Source: Chloroflexota bacterium
Lineage (GTDB): Bacteria; Chloroflexota; Anaerolineae; Aggregatilineales; UBA2796
NCBI GenBank assembly: GCA_021325095.1
Contig: JAJPHV010000080.1
Span: 1 to 35,938, forward strand
DNA length: 35,938 nucleotides
Direction of reading: 5' to 3'
The notes beneath the pieces were generated by a model, which saw nothing but the letters and a program-made list of their open reading frames with translations, had not been told where the DNA came from and searched no databases. Each line of letters opens with the position of its first letter. The first letter of the stretch is position 1. The translations under genes were made by a program, and so were the position numbers. Shown here one piece after another: positions 24,220 to 32,553 of this stretch.

Positions 24220-26346
24220 TTGAGAGGAAGGCGATGGACGCTGATCGGGTTGGCGGTTGGATTGGTGGTGACGGGCATTTTTGCTCATGTGATCCAGCCG
24301 GCCAGCGCACAGGATGGCACAGACCCGCGCGTGAGTTTTGCGCTGAGACAGGCAGCGGATTTTCTTGGCAAAAAGATCGGCAAGTCGATCCCGAAGGTAG
24401 ATAACTTTACCTACGAACTGACCACGTTCCCGGACGCGGGGCTGGGCTGCCCCGCCGACGGCCAGACGTATGTGCCCGCGCCCACCCAGGGCTACAAATT
24501 CGTCATCACGTTCGGTGGCATGGCCTACGACCTGCACACAACAGCCGACGGGGTGCGGGTGGTGTTGTGTTCCAGTACCCCGGTCAAGACCGTCGTTTCC
24601 CTGGCAACGTACCGCAGCCCGCTGTTCAGTATTCCCTACCCGGATCGCTGGAATTTTGTGGATCGCACGACTGACATCTATTTTGGCATGAGCGCGACCC
24701 CCGTTTGCTCGCAGCCGGGCATGACGGTGACGGCGCTCGGCGCAGTGCCGGCGGACAAGACGGCGGACGCGCTGCTGGATGAATATGCACAGACGACGCC
24801 CGGCGTCCACTACGAAGGAGACCGGGCCTCGATTGGCAACAATGGCCGCAGCGCATTGTATACCGCTCCCTGTACCAACGGTGCGCCGCGCACGCACCGT
24901 GTGACAACGTTTCTGGCGCTGGGGCGCGGCTACCGCATCTTACAGTTCGCGCCGCAGGCCGACTTCAGCCAGTGGGATGAGACATTCCACCAGATTCTTC
25001 AGCAGTTCAGCCCCGGCGCCGCAGGCAGCGCGGTGAATGGTGGGCTGGCAGTCAGGCAGCCGGAGCAATCGCCGCTGGCGATGATAGCGCACGTGTTTGC
25101 GGGCAATGTCTACGTGGGCACGCTGGCCGATCTGCCGGGCACACCCATCACAACGGATGCGGCCAGCGATCATGTGTATCGAGACATCGCCATCTCGCCA
25201 AGCGGGGATCGCCTGGCCTTTGTCGATCCAGCCAGCGAGACGCTGCTGGTAGCATCGGGCAAGACCGGGACGGCGCGCAAGATAGCCGATAAGCTGGCCC
25301 CGCGCTACCCTGTCGCCTGGAGTCCGGATGGGAGCGAGGTGGCTTACCTGGCTGACCAGGGGCAACACGATGGCGACCACAGCGTCTATGCGCTGATGGC
25401 AGTCAAACCGGATGGTCAGGGCGCTCGCAAGATCGGCGACACGCCGCGCCTCCTGAGCGAATGCAGCGGCAATACGGCTGATCCTGCCGAGCAGTTGTAC
25501 TGGTCGGAGACAGGTCTGGCGGGCAATGAACTGCTGCTGGCCTGGGCACGCACCGGCGTAATTTATTTCTCGCTGGGCTGCGATGGGATCGGGGTCGGAC
25601 AGCTCCCGGCGAAGGGCGGGAACGGCGGGGTTGTCAACGACAGGCTGCGTCGTGCCCGTCTTTCGCCCGACGGCACGGAACTGCTGGGCATTGTCGGCGG
25701 GCCGAACGAGACGCCCGGCCTGGTCAGGCTGCACCTGCCGGACGGGAACTTGAGCGCAGTGACAACGGCAGCGCCGCCCGATCAGGTGGCATGGAGCGCC
25801 GACGGCAAAGCTATCTTTTACGCCACCGCGACGCTCAAAGAGACGGTGACGCTGGACGATCCGTCGATGCAGGAGCGCGGCCTCAAAGCCTTCGGCGTCT
25901 GGCCGTTCCAGACTCGAACCTATGACGTTACGCTGCATCGCATCGATCTGACGAGCGGTGTAGATGCCCCTTTGTACGCGGCGGTGGGCCGTGCTATCGG
26001 CCATATCGTGCCCAGCCCCGACGGTTCGGGGGTGTTGTTCACGTTGGTGAGGGGCGCCTCCGAACTGGTAGAAGCCTTCAAGAGCAACGTATCGCCAGGC
26101 GACCTGCGACGACAAGCGCCGAGCATCGCGCTGTACTGGCTGCCTCTGCCCGACGGCCAGGCGCTGCTTGTGGCGATCACTGCCGATCCGACGTGGGGGC
26201 CGCCTGGCTCCGCCGCTGCGCCCACTCCGACCAGCGGGCCGAACCAGCCCGCGCCCACCGCCCGGCCCGTGATCAGGGCCACATCTACGCCACCGCCACC
26301 GCCGCCCACCAACACACGCCAACCGGGCGCGACGACGAGTCCGTAG
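24220..26346 (+). CDS. Secreted protein with PD40/TolB-like beta-propeller repeats
   Basis: This 708-residue protein has a signal peptide (RRWTLIGLAVGLVVTGIF, likely cut after ASAQ). An N-terminal domain of unknown type (about 35-255) includes Cys-containing loops. A propeller follows (about 285-670) with repeats such as DIAISPSGDRLAFVDP, AWSPDGSEVAYLADQG, ARLSPDGTELLGIVG, AWSADGKAIFYAT and PSPDGSGVLFTLV. The last 40 residues are Pro/Thr-rich and probably disordered or wall-spanning. TTG 24220 lies 7 nt after an AGGAGC site; no ATG fits before the signal peptide. No function can be given; PD40 propellers usually bind proteins or peptides outside the membrane. Confidence 0.8.
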   Translation: MRGRRWTLIGLAVGLVVTGIFAHVIQPASAQDGTDPRVSFALRQAADFLGKKIGKSIPKVDNFTYELTTFPDAGLGCPADGQTYVPAPTQGYKFVITFGGMAYDLHTTADGVRVVLCSSTPVKTVVSLATYRSPLFSIPYPDRWNFVDRTTDIYFGMSATPVCSQPGMTVTALGAVPADKTADALLDEYAQTTPGVHYEGDRASIGNNGRSALYTAPCTNGAPRTHRVTTFLALGRGYRILQFAPQADFSQWDETFHQILQQFSPGAAGSAVNGGLAVRQPEQSPLAMIAHVFAGNVYVGTLADLPGTPITTDAASDHVYRDIAISPSGDRLAFVDPASETLLVASGKTGTARKIADKLAPRYPVAWSPDGSEVAYLADQGQHDGDHSVYALMAVKPDGQGARKIGDTPRLLSECSGNTADPAEQLYWSETGLAGNELLLAWARTGVIYFSLGCDGIGVGQLPAKGGNGGVVNDRLRRARLSPDGTELLGIVGGPNETPGLVRLHLPDGNLSAVTTAAPPDQVAWSADGKAIFYATATLKETVTLDDPSMQERGLKAFGVWPFQTRTYDVTLHRIDLTSGVDAPLYAAVGRAIGHIVPSPDGSGVLFTLVRGASELVEAFKSNVSPGDLRRQAPSIALYWLPLPDGQALLVAITADPTWGPPGSAAAPTPTSGPNQPAPTARPVIRATSTPPPPPPTNTRQPGATTSP

Positions 26347-26422
26347 GCTTTCCGTCTTGGACGTTTGCATTCCGTTTGCGACTCATTGCGGCGTTGAGCG
26401 GGCGGCAAGCGGCATCAAAAGT

Positions 26423-26452
26423 TTGAAAACGTATGTTCGATAAAGTTATAAA
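26423..26452 (+). promoter_or_regulatory. Promoter with a LexA-like box in its spacer
   Basis: TTGAAA (26423-26428) and TATAAA (26447-26452) are 18 bp apart. The spacer holds a box that reads CGAACATACGTTTT on the minus strand, 13 of 14 matches to the Gram-positive LexA consensus CGAACRNRYGTTYC. A LexA dimer there would block RNA polymerase directly. The next gene downstream is nrdR. Confidence 0.48.
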
Positions 26453-26647
26453 ATTCATACAGGCTCATTTTCTTAACAGTCTAGAATCTTGGGCTTCAAA
26501 AATTAATTTCTCGATTGTTGTGAGAAGATCAGGAGCTTAACGCTTGGCCGGACGATCTTAACCTGATCTGGACTTGTGAAAAGCCCTTAAAGCCTGTAAA
26601 CTGTCTAAACCTACGAAAAACAAACCGAAACGCTACGATCAGACCAC

Positions 26648-26676
26648 TTGAATTTAACGCCAGGTTATGATAAAGT
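26648..26676 (+). promoter_or_regulatory. nrdR: Candidate nrdR promoter
   Basis: TTGAAT (26648-26653) and TAAAGT (26671-26676) are 17 bp apart. The expected transcription start falls just before the NrdR-box-like pair, a good place for autorepression. TATGAT (26666-26671) overlaps the -10 but is too close to the -35. Confidence 0.38.
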
Positions 26677-26692
26677 AGTGTTCCAACTACCG

Positions 26693-26735
26693 CCACATAT
26701 AGGGCTATGAAGGCATAGTACCCCCATATATGGCG
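26693..26735. promoter_or_regulatory. Pair of NrdR-box-like sites
   Basis: CCACATATAGGG (26693-26704) and CCCCATATATGGCG (26722-26735) share a CATATA core and are about 29-31 bp apart, near three DNA turns, as in known NrdR box pairs (consensus acaCwAtATaTwGtgt). The match is moderate. The position just before nrdR and nrdJ supports it. Confidence 0.42.
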
Positions 26736-26790
26736 CTATTGGGGCGTGTCACGACGGGCACGTGTCTTGGCGGATTCGAGCCAACGGATT

Positions 26791-26810
26791 CGCACTCGGC
26801 GGGGAGTGCG
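26791..26810 (+). promoter_or_regulatory. nrdR: Hairpin covering the nrdR ribosome-binding site
   Basis: CGCACTC (26791-26797) and GAGTGCG (26804-26810) form a perfect 7-bp stem with loop GGCGGG. The ribosome site GGGGAG (26801-26806) is partly in the loop and partly in the stem, and the ATG follows 2 nt later. A second hairpin, TTGGC/GCCAA (26767-26784), stands just before it, and the two share the direct repeat CGGATTCG. Translation control is inferred. Confidence 0.5.
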
Positions 26811-26812
26811 TT

Positions 26813-27475
26813 ATGCAGTGTCCCTATTGCGGCAGCGACAAGCTCAAAGTTCTGGATACGACGGACATCAAGAACGGTATCCGGCGGCGGCGAGAGTGCC
26901 AGACGTGTGGTGAACGATTTACCACCTACGAACGCCCGCTGACCGCCACGCCGGTGCTGATCAAAGAAAATGGAGATCGGGAAGAGTTTGACCGCGAAAA
27001 GCTGAAGCGCGGCATCTGGAATGCCTGTGCCAAGCGCCCGATCCCTGCCGCCGAAATCGAACGGCTGACATCGCGCATCGAAGCCTACTTGCAGTCACTG
27101 GGCCGATCTGAAGTGTCGAGTCGGGTAGTGGGCGATATGGTGATCGAGGGGTTAAAAAACCTCGATCCGATTGCGTATATCCGTTATGCTATCGTGTATC
27201 TGGGTCTGGACAACCTGTTGAGCGTCCGAGCAGAGATCGACAAGCTCCTGGCCGAGCAGCAGGATCAGCCCGAAAACCGCAGCACGTCGGAACCGATGGG
27301 GGGGACAACCGAAGACCATGAAACCGTTGTCTCGAAACATCCATCCACCTCTACCGTCGGCCAGATGGCCGGCACTGCACTGGAGTCAGGCGCATCTACG
27401 GATCGTCCTCGCCGGGTTCGTGACGTGCTAGCAGGCAAAACGCCTGCACAGAGCGTCAGGCCATCAGAGCGTTAG
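26813..27475 (+). CDS. nrdR: Transcriptional repressor NrdR with a long C-terminal extension
   Basis: NrdR senses ATP/dATP through an ATP-cone and represses ribonucleotide reductase genes. The zinc ribbon is CPYC (residues 3-6) with CQTC about 28 residues later, followed by RFTTYERP. The ATP-cone (about 49-139) starts VLIKENGDREEFDREKLKRG and ends DPIAYIRYAIVYLGLDNL. Typical NrdR proteins have about 150-160 residues. This one has 220, with a Ser/Thr/Pro-rich tail of about 65 residues that looks disordered. ATG 26813 is fixed by the zinc ribbon at the N-terminus; the frame is open further upstream. It lies 136 bp before nrdJ on the same strand. Confidence 0.95.
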   Translation: MQCPYCGSDKLKVLDTTDIKNGIRRRRECQTCGERFTTYERPLTATPVLIKENGDREEFDREKLKRGIWNACAKRPIPAAEIERLTSRIEAYLQSLGRSEVSSRVVGDMVIEGLKNLDPIAYIRYAIVYLGLDNLLSVRAEIDKLLAEQQDQPENRSTSEPMGGTTEDHETVVSKHPSTSTVGQMAGTALESGASTDRPRRVRDVLAGKTPAQSVRPSER

Positions 27476-27485
27476 TGTAATCGGG

Positions 27486-27564
27486 GTCACGCGGCGCCGC
27501 CACCCCCGACGGCGGCGAGTGACCAACTCTCGCGGGTGGGGCGTAACCTGTCACAAGGACGCCC
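27486..27564 (+). promoter_or_regulatory. Structured nrdJ leader RNA with alternative pairing
   Basis: Fold one: GTCAC (27486-27490) with GTGAC (27519-27523), closing CGCCGCC (27495-27501) with GGCGGCG (27511-27517). A second stem is GGGCGT (27539-27544) with ACGCCC (27559-27564). Fold two: the same GTGAC can pair instead with GTCAC at 27550-27554, in the loop of the second stem. The nrdJ ATG is 48 bp later. A comparative-genomics RNA named the nrdJ motif is known upstream of such genes; I cannot tell whether this is one. No cobalamin-riboswitch B12 box is seen. Confidence 0.45.
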
Positions 27565-27611
27565 TAGGATTTTGACAACCGTCTTAACGGCAAAAACCAG
27601 GGAGAATTGCC

Positions 27612-30146
27612 ATGCATTTAGCCAGGGTTAGCTTAGATTTGCCAGGAACCAATATGTTGCCCACTGCGCCGATCCCCGAGGACTTGAAAGCGCGTCCCAT
27701 CCGGTTGACGGACAACGCGCGCACGGTGCTGCGCAAGCGCTACCTGCGGCGCGGCGAGGATGGGAAGCCCATCGAGACCGAGCAGGAGATGTTCTGGCGA
27801 GTCGCCTATCACGTGGCGCTGGGCGAGGCCGAATTCAATACCAATGTCGAAGAGACTGCACGCACTTTTTATGACATCCTGACCAGCCTGTATTTTTTCC
27901 CCAACAGCCCAACCTTTACCGGGGCCGGGACGCCGCTCGGCCAGTTGGCGGCCTGCTTCGTTCTGCGTATCGACGACGACATGGGCCGCACCGAGAGCGG
28001 CATTTTCCAGACCTTGCGCAACGCGGCGCTGATCCAGCAGACGGGCGGCGGCAACGGCTTTGCCTTCTCGCGGCTCCGTCCGAAGGGAGCGCTGGTCAGG
28101 AGCAGCAGCGGCGAGGCGACTGGCCCCGTCGGGTTCCTGCGCGTGTACGATCAGGCATTCGGGGAGATCGCCCAAGGGGGGTCCAGGCGCGGGGCGAATA
28201 TGGCCGTGCTGCGTGTTTCTCACCCCGACATCCGTGAATTCATCACCTGCAAGAGTGACGAAAGCCACATCACCAACTTCAACATCTCGGTGGGCATCAC
28301 CGACGACTTCATGCACGCTGTCGAAGCGGATGGCAATTTCGATCTGGTCAACCCGCAGGACGGTAAGGTCTGGGAGACAGTACGCGCCCGCGAGCTGTTC
28401 GATATGATCGTCAAGCAGGCGCACCACAATGGCGAACCGGGCGTGCTGTTCCTGGATGCGGCCAACCGGCAGAATCCTGTGCCACACCTCTATGAATTGG
28501 AAAGTACGAATCCATGCGGCGAGCAGTTTTTAGGGCCTTTTGAGAACTGTTGCCTCGGTAGTATTAACCTTGCGACGTTGGAGAAAGACGGCAAGGTGGA
28601 CTGGGCCAAGCTCAAGCAGTTGACCGTCGACTCGACGCGCTTCCTGGACGACGTGGTGAGCGCCAACAGCTACGTTCCTGCCGTGCCACAGCTGGCCGAA
28701 GCCGCCCACCGCGTCCGGCGCATCGGCCTGGGGGTCATGGGCCTGGGCGACCTAATGTACCGGCTCGGCGTGCGCTATGGGAGCGAGGAAGGCCAGGAGT
28801 TCGCCGGGCAGATCATGGAATTTGTGCGCTATCACTGCATGAAGACCAGCATCGATCTGGCAAAGGAGCGCGGCGCGTTCCCGGCCATCGAGGGCAGCAT
28901 CTACGATCCGGACAACCTGAAGTGGGAACCGCCCACGCCGCTCTTCCCGTACAGCCGCGATTGGGGGCGTCCCAAGCTGGACTGGTCGAAGATCGTCAAG
29001 GGCATCAAGAAGCACGGCATCCGCAACGGTGCTCAGATGACCGTCGCGCCAACCGGCACCATCGCCACCGTGTCGGGTTGTGAGGCGTATGGCTGCGAGC
29101 CGGTATTCGCGCTGGCCTACATCCGCCACGTCAACGACAAGGGCCAGGACCTGCAACTACAGTACACCAGCCCGCTGTTCGAGAAAGCGCTGCGCGAAGC
29201 CGGGCTGAACGATGCGCAGATCAAGGCCATCGTCGAGGAAGTGAACCTCAAAGGCTCCTGCCAGAACGTGGCCGGTGTGCCTGAGCACATCCGGCACACG
29301 TTCGTGGTCAGCGCCGACGTGACCGTTGAAGAGCACATCCGAATGCAGGCGGCCATGCAGCGCTTCGTTGATAATGCCATTAGTAAAACGATCAACGCTC
29401 CTGCGGACGCCACACCCGATGACGTGGCGAAAGCCTACATGCTCGGCTGGAAGCTCGGCTGCAAGGGTCTGACCGTGTACGTGACCGGCAGCCGCGAGAA
29501 AGTGGTGCTGGAGACGCACGCCACCGCCAAAGCCAAGCAGGGCGATGAGCAGGCACTAATCGTCGCCAAGCCCGCGCCCGTTATCGAGAACTCGGAGCCG
29601 CCCATGCTGTTCCCGGAGGCCGTGAAGCCGCGCCCGCGCCGTCTGGACGGCCACACCTACCGCGTCGGGACGCCGCTCGGCACGACCTACGTGACGATCA
29701 ACGAGAACGGCCAGGGCAGAGGCCAGCCTTTCGAGCTGTTCATGCAGACCTCGAAGGCCGGGTCGGAGACTGCCGCCATCTCGGAGGCGATTGGCCGCCT
29801 GATCTCGCTCAATCTGCGGATGTCCTCGCCCATCAAGCCGCGCGAACGGCTCAAGGAGATCATTCGCCAGTTGGAAGGGATCGGCGGCTCGCAATCCATC
29901 GGTTTTGGCGCGGCGCGGGTGCGCAGCCTGCCCGACGGTGTGGCCCAGGTCTTGCAGGAGTACATTGACGAAACCGAGGACAGGCTGCCCTACGACGAAC
30001 AGGCGCGCGCCGAACTGTCCACGCCTGCCCACAAACAACTGCCGCTGAAGCCGATTGGCGACCTGTGCCCGGAGTGCGGCGAGGCAACGCTGGTCAGGGA
30101 GGAAGGCTGCCGCAAGTGCTACAACTGCGGGTACAGCGAGTGCTAA
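27612..30146 (+). CDS. nrdJ: Adenosylcobalamin-dependent (class II) ribonucleoside-diphosphate reductase
   Basis: This 844-residue class II reductase makes deoxynucleotides with coenzyme B12 as radical source, with or without oxygen. The barrel has [12 protein letters not shown] near the N-terminus, [17 protein letters not shown], the active-site NPCGE at about residue 299-303 (radical Cys and Glu), and [19 protein letters not shown]. The C-terminus has a zinc-ribbon-like LCPECGE with [12 protein letters not shown], as in the long NrdJ subfamily, holding the redox cysteines. I see no N-terminal ATP-cone, so control may depend on NrdR. GGGAGA precedes ATG 27612; ATG 27654 is an alternative start. 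Confidence 0.95.
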   Translation: MHLARVSLDLPGTNMLPTAPIPEDLKARPIRLTDNARTVLRKRYLRRGEDGKPIETEQEMFWRVAYHVALGEAEFNTNVEETARTFYDILTSLYFFPNSPTFTGAGTPLGQLAACFVLRIDDDMGRTESGIFQTLRNAALIQQTGGGNGFAFSRLRPKGALVRSSSGEATGPVGFLRVYDQAFGEIAQGGSRRGANMAVLRVSHPDIREFITCKSDESHITNFNISVGITDDFMHAVEADGNFDLVNPQDGKVWETVRARELFDMIVKQAHHNGEPGVLFLDAANRQNPVPHLYELESTNPCGEQFLGPFENCCLGSINLATLEKDGKVDWAKLKQLTVDSTRFLDDVVSANSYVPAVPQLAEAAHRVRRIGLGVMGLGDLMYRLGVRYGSEEGQEFAGQIMEFVRYHCMKTSIDLAKERGAFPAIEGSIYDPDNLKWEPPTPLFPYSRDWGRPKLDWSKIVKGIKKHGIRNGAQMTVAPTGTIATVSGCEAYGCEPVFALAYIRHVNDKGQDLQLQYTSPLFEKALREAGLNDAQIKAIVEEVNLKGSCQNVAGVPEHIRHTFVVSADVTVEEHIRMQAAMQRFVDNAISKTINAPADATPDDVAKAYMLGWKLGCKGLTVYVTGSREKVVLETHATAKAKQGDEQALIVAKPAPVIENSEPPMLFPEAVKPRPRRLDGHTYRVGTPLGTTYVTINENGQGRGQPFELFMQTSKAGSETAAISEAIGRLISLNLRMSSPIKPRERLKEIIRQLEGIGGSQSIGFGAARVRSLPDGVAQVLQEYIDETEDRLPYDEQARAELSTPAHKQLPLKPIGDLCPECGEATLVREEGCRKCYNCGYSEC

Positions 30147-30152
30147 TTTTCG

Positions 30153-30201
30153 GGTGCATTCCGGCAATGTCCTGCCCGGATCGCGCCTGTCGGAATGCAC
30201 C
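30153..30201 (+). terminator. Long hairpin after nrdJ
   Basis: GGTGCATTCCG (30153-30163) and CGGAATGCACC (30191-30201) form a perfect 11-bp stem with a 27-nt loop, 6 bp after the nrdJ stop. There is no T run after it, so it may slow decay or stop transcription only partly before the KTSC gene. Confidence 0.4.
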
Positions 30202-30228
30202 TGATTGTGTCGCTAGAAGGAGTGATGG

Positions 30229-30459
30229 ATGGAACGGCAGGACGTTGAATCGAGCGTGATCGAGTCGGCGGGCTACTCGATGGTGCTGGAAATTGAGTTC
30301 GAGAACGGCAGAATCTACCAGTATTATGACGTGCCCGTGTCGGTCTACCTGGAACTGATGGCCGCCGAGTCGAAGGGCAAGTACTTCAACGCGCACATTC
30401 GCAACGAGTACAAGTACCAGGAGATCGAACTCAAGTCCCGGACACGGCGGGATGTGTGA
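30229..30459 (+). CDS. KTSC-domain small protein
   Basis: This 76-residue protein is almost entirely a KTSC domain: SSVIESAGYSMVLEIEFENG, then YQYYDVPVSVYLELMAAESK, then GKYFNAHIRNEYKYQEI. The family is named for a conserved Lys-Thr-Ser-Cys-type motif and has no firm function; some members are near lysyl-tRNA synthetases or nucleases. AGAAGGAG precedes ATG 30229. It follows nrdJ by 82 bp across a hairpin and faces the SNase-like gene. Confidence 0.82.
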   Translation: MERQDVESSVIESAGYSMVLEIEFENGRIYQYYDVPVSVYLELMAAESKGKYFNAHIRNEYKYQEIELKSRTRRDV

Positions 30460-30484
30460 TACCCTGCGAGAAGTTGCTTTATGC

Positions 30485-31054
30485 TCACTTCTGCCCGTTG
30501 CATGTCTGCGGCGACCACAGCCCTAACTGGCGTGCCTGGGCGTCCTGCTGCGCCTGCCTGAACTGCGCCTGATACTTGTACGGCACACTGTACGTATATT
30601 CGTAGGCGTAGCCCTCCGCGATCATCTGCAAATTGAACAGCCGCCCATCGGGGAACCAGACGTAGCGCAGCAGCCGGTCATACACGTCCCGATCCTGCTG
30701 GCTGGGGTCGCTTTCCAGCAGCACCGTCTGGCCGTTCAAGAGCGCTTTGGCCCTGTTCGACGCCTCTTTCCCATAGCACTCCACAGGCTTGCGCGGATCA
30801 ACCGTCTCTGGGGTATTGATCCCGATCAGGCGCAGGCGCGATACCTGGCCGTTCAACTGCACGTCCACCGTGTCGCCGTCCACCACCTTGACCACCTGGG
30901 CACGCGGCAGGTTGGCCGGCATGGGAGGCTGCTGCACGACAACCACCGAGGTGGCGGCGCTGCCGTTCCCGCCGTCCGAAACGGTAATGCTGAAGCCCGG
31001 GCCGCACGCCGAAAGCACCAGGCACAACAAGATCGCCCATCGCCGGATATACAT
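30485..31054 (-). CDS. Thermonuclease-family (SNase-like) lipoprotein
   Basis: This 189-residue protein has a lipoprotein signal (WAILLCLVLSAC, lipobox Cys17) and would sit on the outer face of the membrane. The SNase domain (about 50-183) shows AQVVKVVDGDTVDVQLNG, then RLRLIGINTPET, with the catalytic Arg and Glu, then DRLLRYVWFPDGRLFN with the second catalytic Arg, and ends FRQAQQDAQARQLGLW. All expected catalytic residues are present, so it is probably an active calcium-dependent nuclease for outside nucleic acid. It is divergent from rocD, sharing an AT-rich palindrome between them. Confidence 0.9.
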   Translation of the reverse strand: MYIRRWAILLCLVLSACGPGFSITVSDGGNGSAATSVVVVQQPPMPANLPRAQVVKVVDGDTVDVQLNGQVSRLRLIGINTPETVDPRKPVECYGKEASNRAKALLNGQTVLLESDPSQQDRDVYDRLLRYVWFPDGRLFNLQMIAEGYAYEYTYSVPYKYQAQFRQAQQDAQARQLGLWSPQTCNGQK

Positions 31055-31118
31055 TGCATTTCCTCACTGGCCCGCACTGCGGGTATTGTGGCGGGGTTGC
31101 GCGGCGGATACAAATTGT

Positions 31119-31134
31119 ATATTATATATAATAT
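31119..31134. promoter_or_regulatory. AT-only palindrome between the SNase gene and rocD
   Basis: ATATTATATATAATAT is a perfect 16-bp palindrome in a GC-rich genome. The flanks TTGT and GCAA extend it to 24 bp with one mismatched pair. It lies 50 bp before rocD and 65 bp before the SNase gene. It could be an operator (an ArgR-like protein would fit rocD) or the -10 regions of two promoters. No consensus is matched well enough to name the protein. Confidence 0.4.
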
Positions 31135-31184
31135 GCAAGAAGGTCAATAGAGGGCTTACTAGCCACCTGCCGGAGAGATGAGAT

Positions 31185-32405
31185 ATGCAGCAGATCATGG
31201 AATTGACCCCTGAATACTTCATCGAACTCGAAGAGAAATACGGCGCAAACAACTACCACCCCCTGGATGTGGTCATTCACGAAGGATCGGGGGTGTGGGT
31301 GACGGACGTGGAAGGCAAACGCTATCTGGATTGCCTGAGCGCGTACTCCGCCGTGAATCAGGGTCATGCCCATCCCAGGATCAGGCAGGCGCTCATCGAG
31401 CAGGCCAGCCGCGTCACGCTCACCTCGCGCGCCTTCCGTAACGACCAGCTTGGCCTTTTCTACAAGGAGCTTTGCGAGCTGACCGGGTACGAGAAAGTGC
31501 TGCCCATGAACAGCGGGGCCGAAGCGGTGGAAACCGCGATCAAGATGGCCCGCAAGTGGGGCTACAAGGTGAAGGGCGTGCCGGAGGGCCAGGCGGAGAT
31601 CATCGTCTGCGCGGGCAACTTTCACGGACGCACGACCACCATCATCAGCTTCAGCACGGAAGCCCAGTACCGCGATGGCTTCGGGCCGTTCACGCCTGGC
31701 TTCCGCATCATCCCCTATGGGGACAGTGACGCGCTTGAAGCCGCCATCACGGGCAACACCGTCGCCTTCCTGGTCGAGCCGATCCAGGGCGAGGCGGGCG
31801 TGATCGTGCCGCCTGCGGGCTATCTGGCGCGTGTGGCCGAAATCTGCAAGCGGCGCGGCGTGCTGCTCATCTGCGACGAAATCCAGACGGGGCTGGGGCG
31901 CACGGGCCGGCTGTTCATGCAGGACTACGACAACGTTCGTGGCGACGTGCTGCTTGTCGGCAAGGCGCTGTCCGGCGGCTTTTACCCGGTGTCGGCGGTG
32001 CTGTCCAGCAGGGACATCATGGGCGTGTTCAACCCCGGTGATCACGGCAGCACTTTTGGTGGCAATCCGCTGGCGGCGGCGGTGGCCCGCGCCGCGATCC
32101 GTGTGTTGGTCGAGGAAAACCTGATCGCTAACGCCGCCGAGATGGGCGCTTACTTCCTGGATCGGCTATCCGAGATTAACAGCCCACACATCCACGAGGT
32201 ACGCGGGCGCGGCCTGCTGATCGGCGTCGAACTCAAACCGGAGGCGGGCGGGGCGCGGCGTTTCTGCCAGGCGCTTCAGCAGCAGGGCATCCTCAGCAAA
32301 GAGACGCATGTCAACACCATTCGTTTTGCGCCGCCGCTGGTCATCACGAAGGACGAGATCGACTGGGCCATCGAGCGCGTCCGGCCCGTCCTGTTCATGC
32401 GTTGA
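31185..32405 (+). CDS. rocD: Ornithine--oxo-acid transaminase
   Basis: This 406-residue class III aminotransferase turns ornithine into glutamate semialdehyde. The ornithine-aminotransferase type is marked by [39 protein letters not shown] and [23 protein letters not shown]-site marks are [21 protein letters not shown], and the Schiff-base Lys at about residue 259 in [15 protein letters not shown], with [13 protein letters not shown]. The length is usual. GGAGAG lies before ATG 31185. No other arginine or proline gene is near, so the pathway context is not given by the neighbours. Confidence 0.94.
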   Translation: MQQIMELTPEYFIELEEKYGANNYHPLDVVIHEGSGVWVTDVEGKRYLDCLSAYSAVNQGHAHPRIRQALIEQASRVTLTSRAFRNDQLGLFYKELCELTGYEKVLPMNSGAEAVETAIKMARKWGYKVKGVPEGQAEIIVCAGNFHGRTTTIISFSTEAQYRDGFGPFTPGFRIIPYGDSDALEAAITGNTVAFLVEPIQGEAGVIVPPAGYLARVAEICKRRGVLLICDEIQTGLGRTGRLFMQDYDNVRGDVLLVGKALSGGFYPVSAVLSSRDIMGVFNPGDHGSTFGGNPLAAAVARAAIRVLVEENLIANAAEMGAYFLDRLSEINSPHIHEVRGRGLLIGVELKPEAGGARRFCQALQQQGILSKETHVNTIRFAPPLVITKDEIDWAIERVRPVLFMR

Positions 32406-32418
32406 TTTCGATCCCGTT

Positions 32419-32442
32419 CCCCTCTCTGCTTGCGGAGAGGGG
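32419..32442. repeat. REP-like palindrome after rocD
   Basis: CCCCTCTC (32419-32426) and GAGAGGGG (32435-32442) flank an 8-nt loop, 13 bp after the rocD stop. It is a solo member of the dispersed family and lacks the CCTCACCCCC outer arm. Confidence 0.7.
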
Positions 32443-32478
32443 TGTAGGTTCGCCTTTTTCATAAAAGTAAACGCGAAA

Positions 32479-32498
32479 CGGCGGTATTGATACCGCCG
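32479..32498. terminator. Hairpin between convergent rocD and fmdB-like genes
   Basis: CGGCGGTAT and ATACCGCCG form a perfect 9-bp stem with a minimal loop (effectively TTGA). It lies between two converging genes, the usual place for a two-way terminator. On the minus strand TTTCGCGTTT follows the stem, a weak T-rich tail. Confidence 0.5.
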
Positions 32499-32553
32499 CT
32501 TGATGTTTGCCCGATTTGCCCTTGCCGCCAATCCCACTACAATCAAGTTATCG

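Larger units (their letters stand above)
26347..26812 (+). other. 466-bp intergenic control region before nrdR
   Basis: No gene is supported here. The stretch is more AT-rich than its surroundings. It holds, in order, a LexA-boxed promoter (26423-26452), a cluster of overlapping inverted repeats that can pair in two ways (AAGATC 26525-26530 with GATCTT 26554-26559, or GATCAGG 26527-26533 with CCTGATC 26562-26568), a second promoter (26648-26676), a pair of NrdR-box-like sites (26693-26735), and two hairpins before the nrdR ATG (26767-26784 and 26791-26810). A small RNA from the first promoter is possible but not shown. Confidence 0.6.

Noticed and set aside
24940..26370. Minus-strand open frame of 476 codons across the propeller gene
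   Set aside because: It is Arg/Gln/His-rich, with no recognised motif and no ribosome site, while the plus strand has a signal peptide and repeats.
26767..26784. tRNA T-arm-like string GGATTCGAGCC before nrdR
   Set aside because: The loop is 8 nt rather than 7 and no acceptor, D or anticodon arms surround it; it is a simple hairpin.
27476..27611. Cobalamin riboswitch before nrdJ
   Set aside because: No B12-box-like segment or class II core is seen; the pairing is different, so it is reported only as an unnamed leader.
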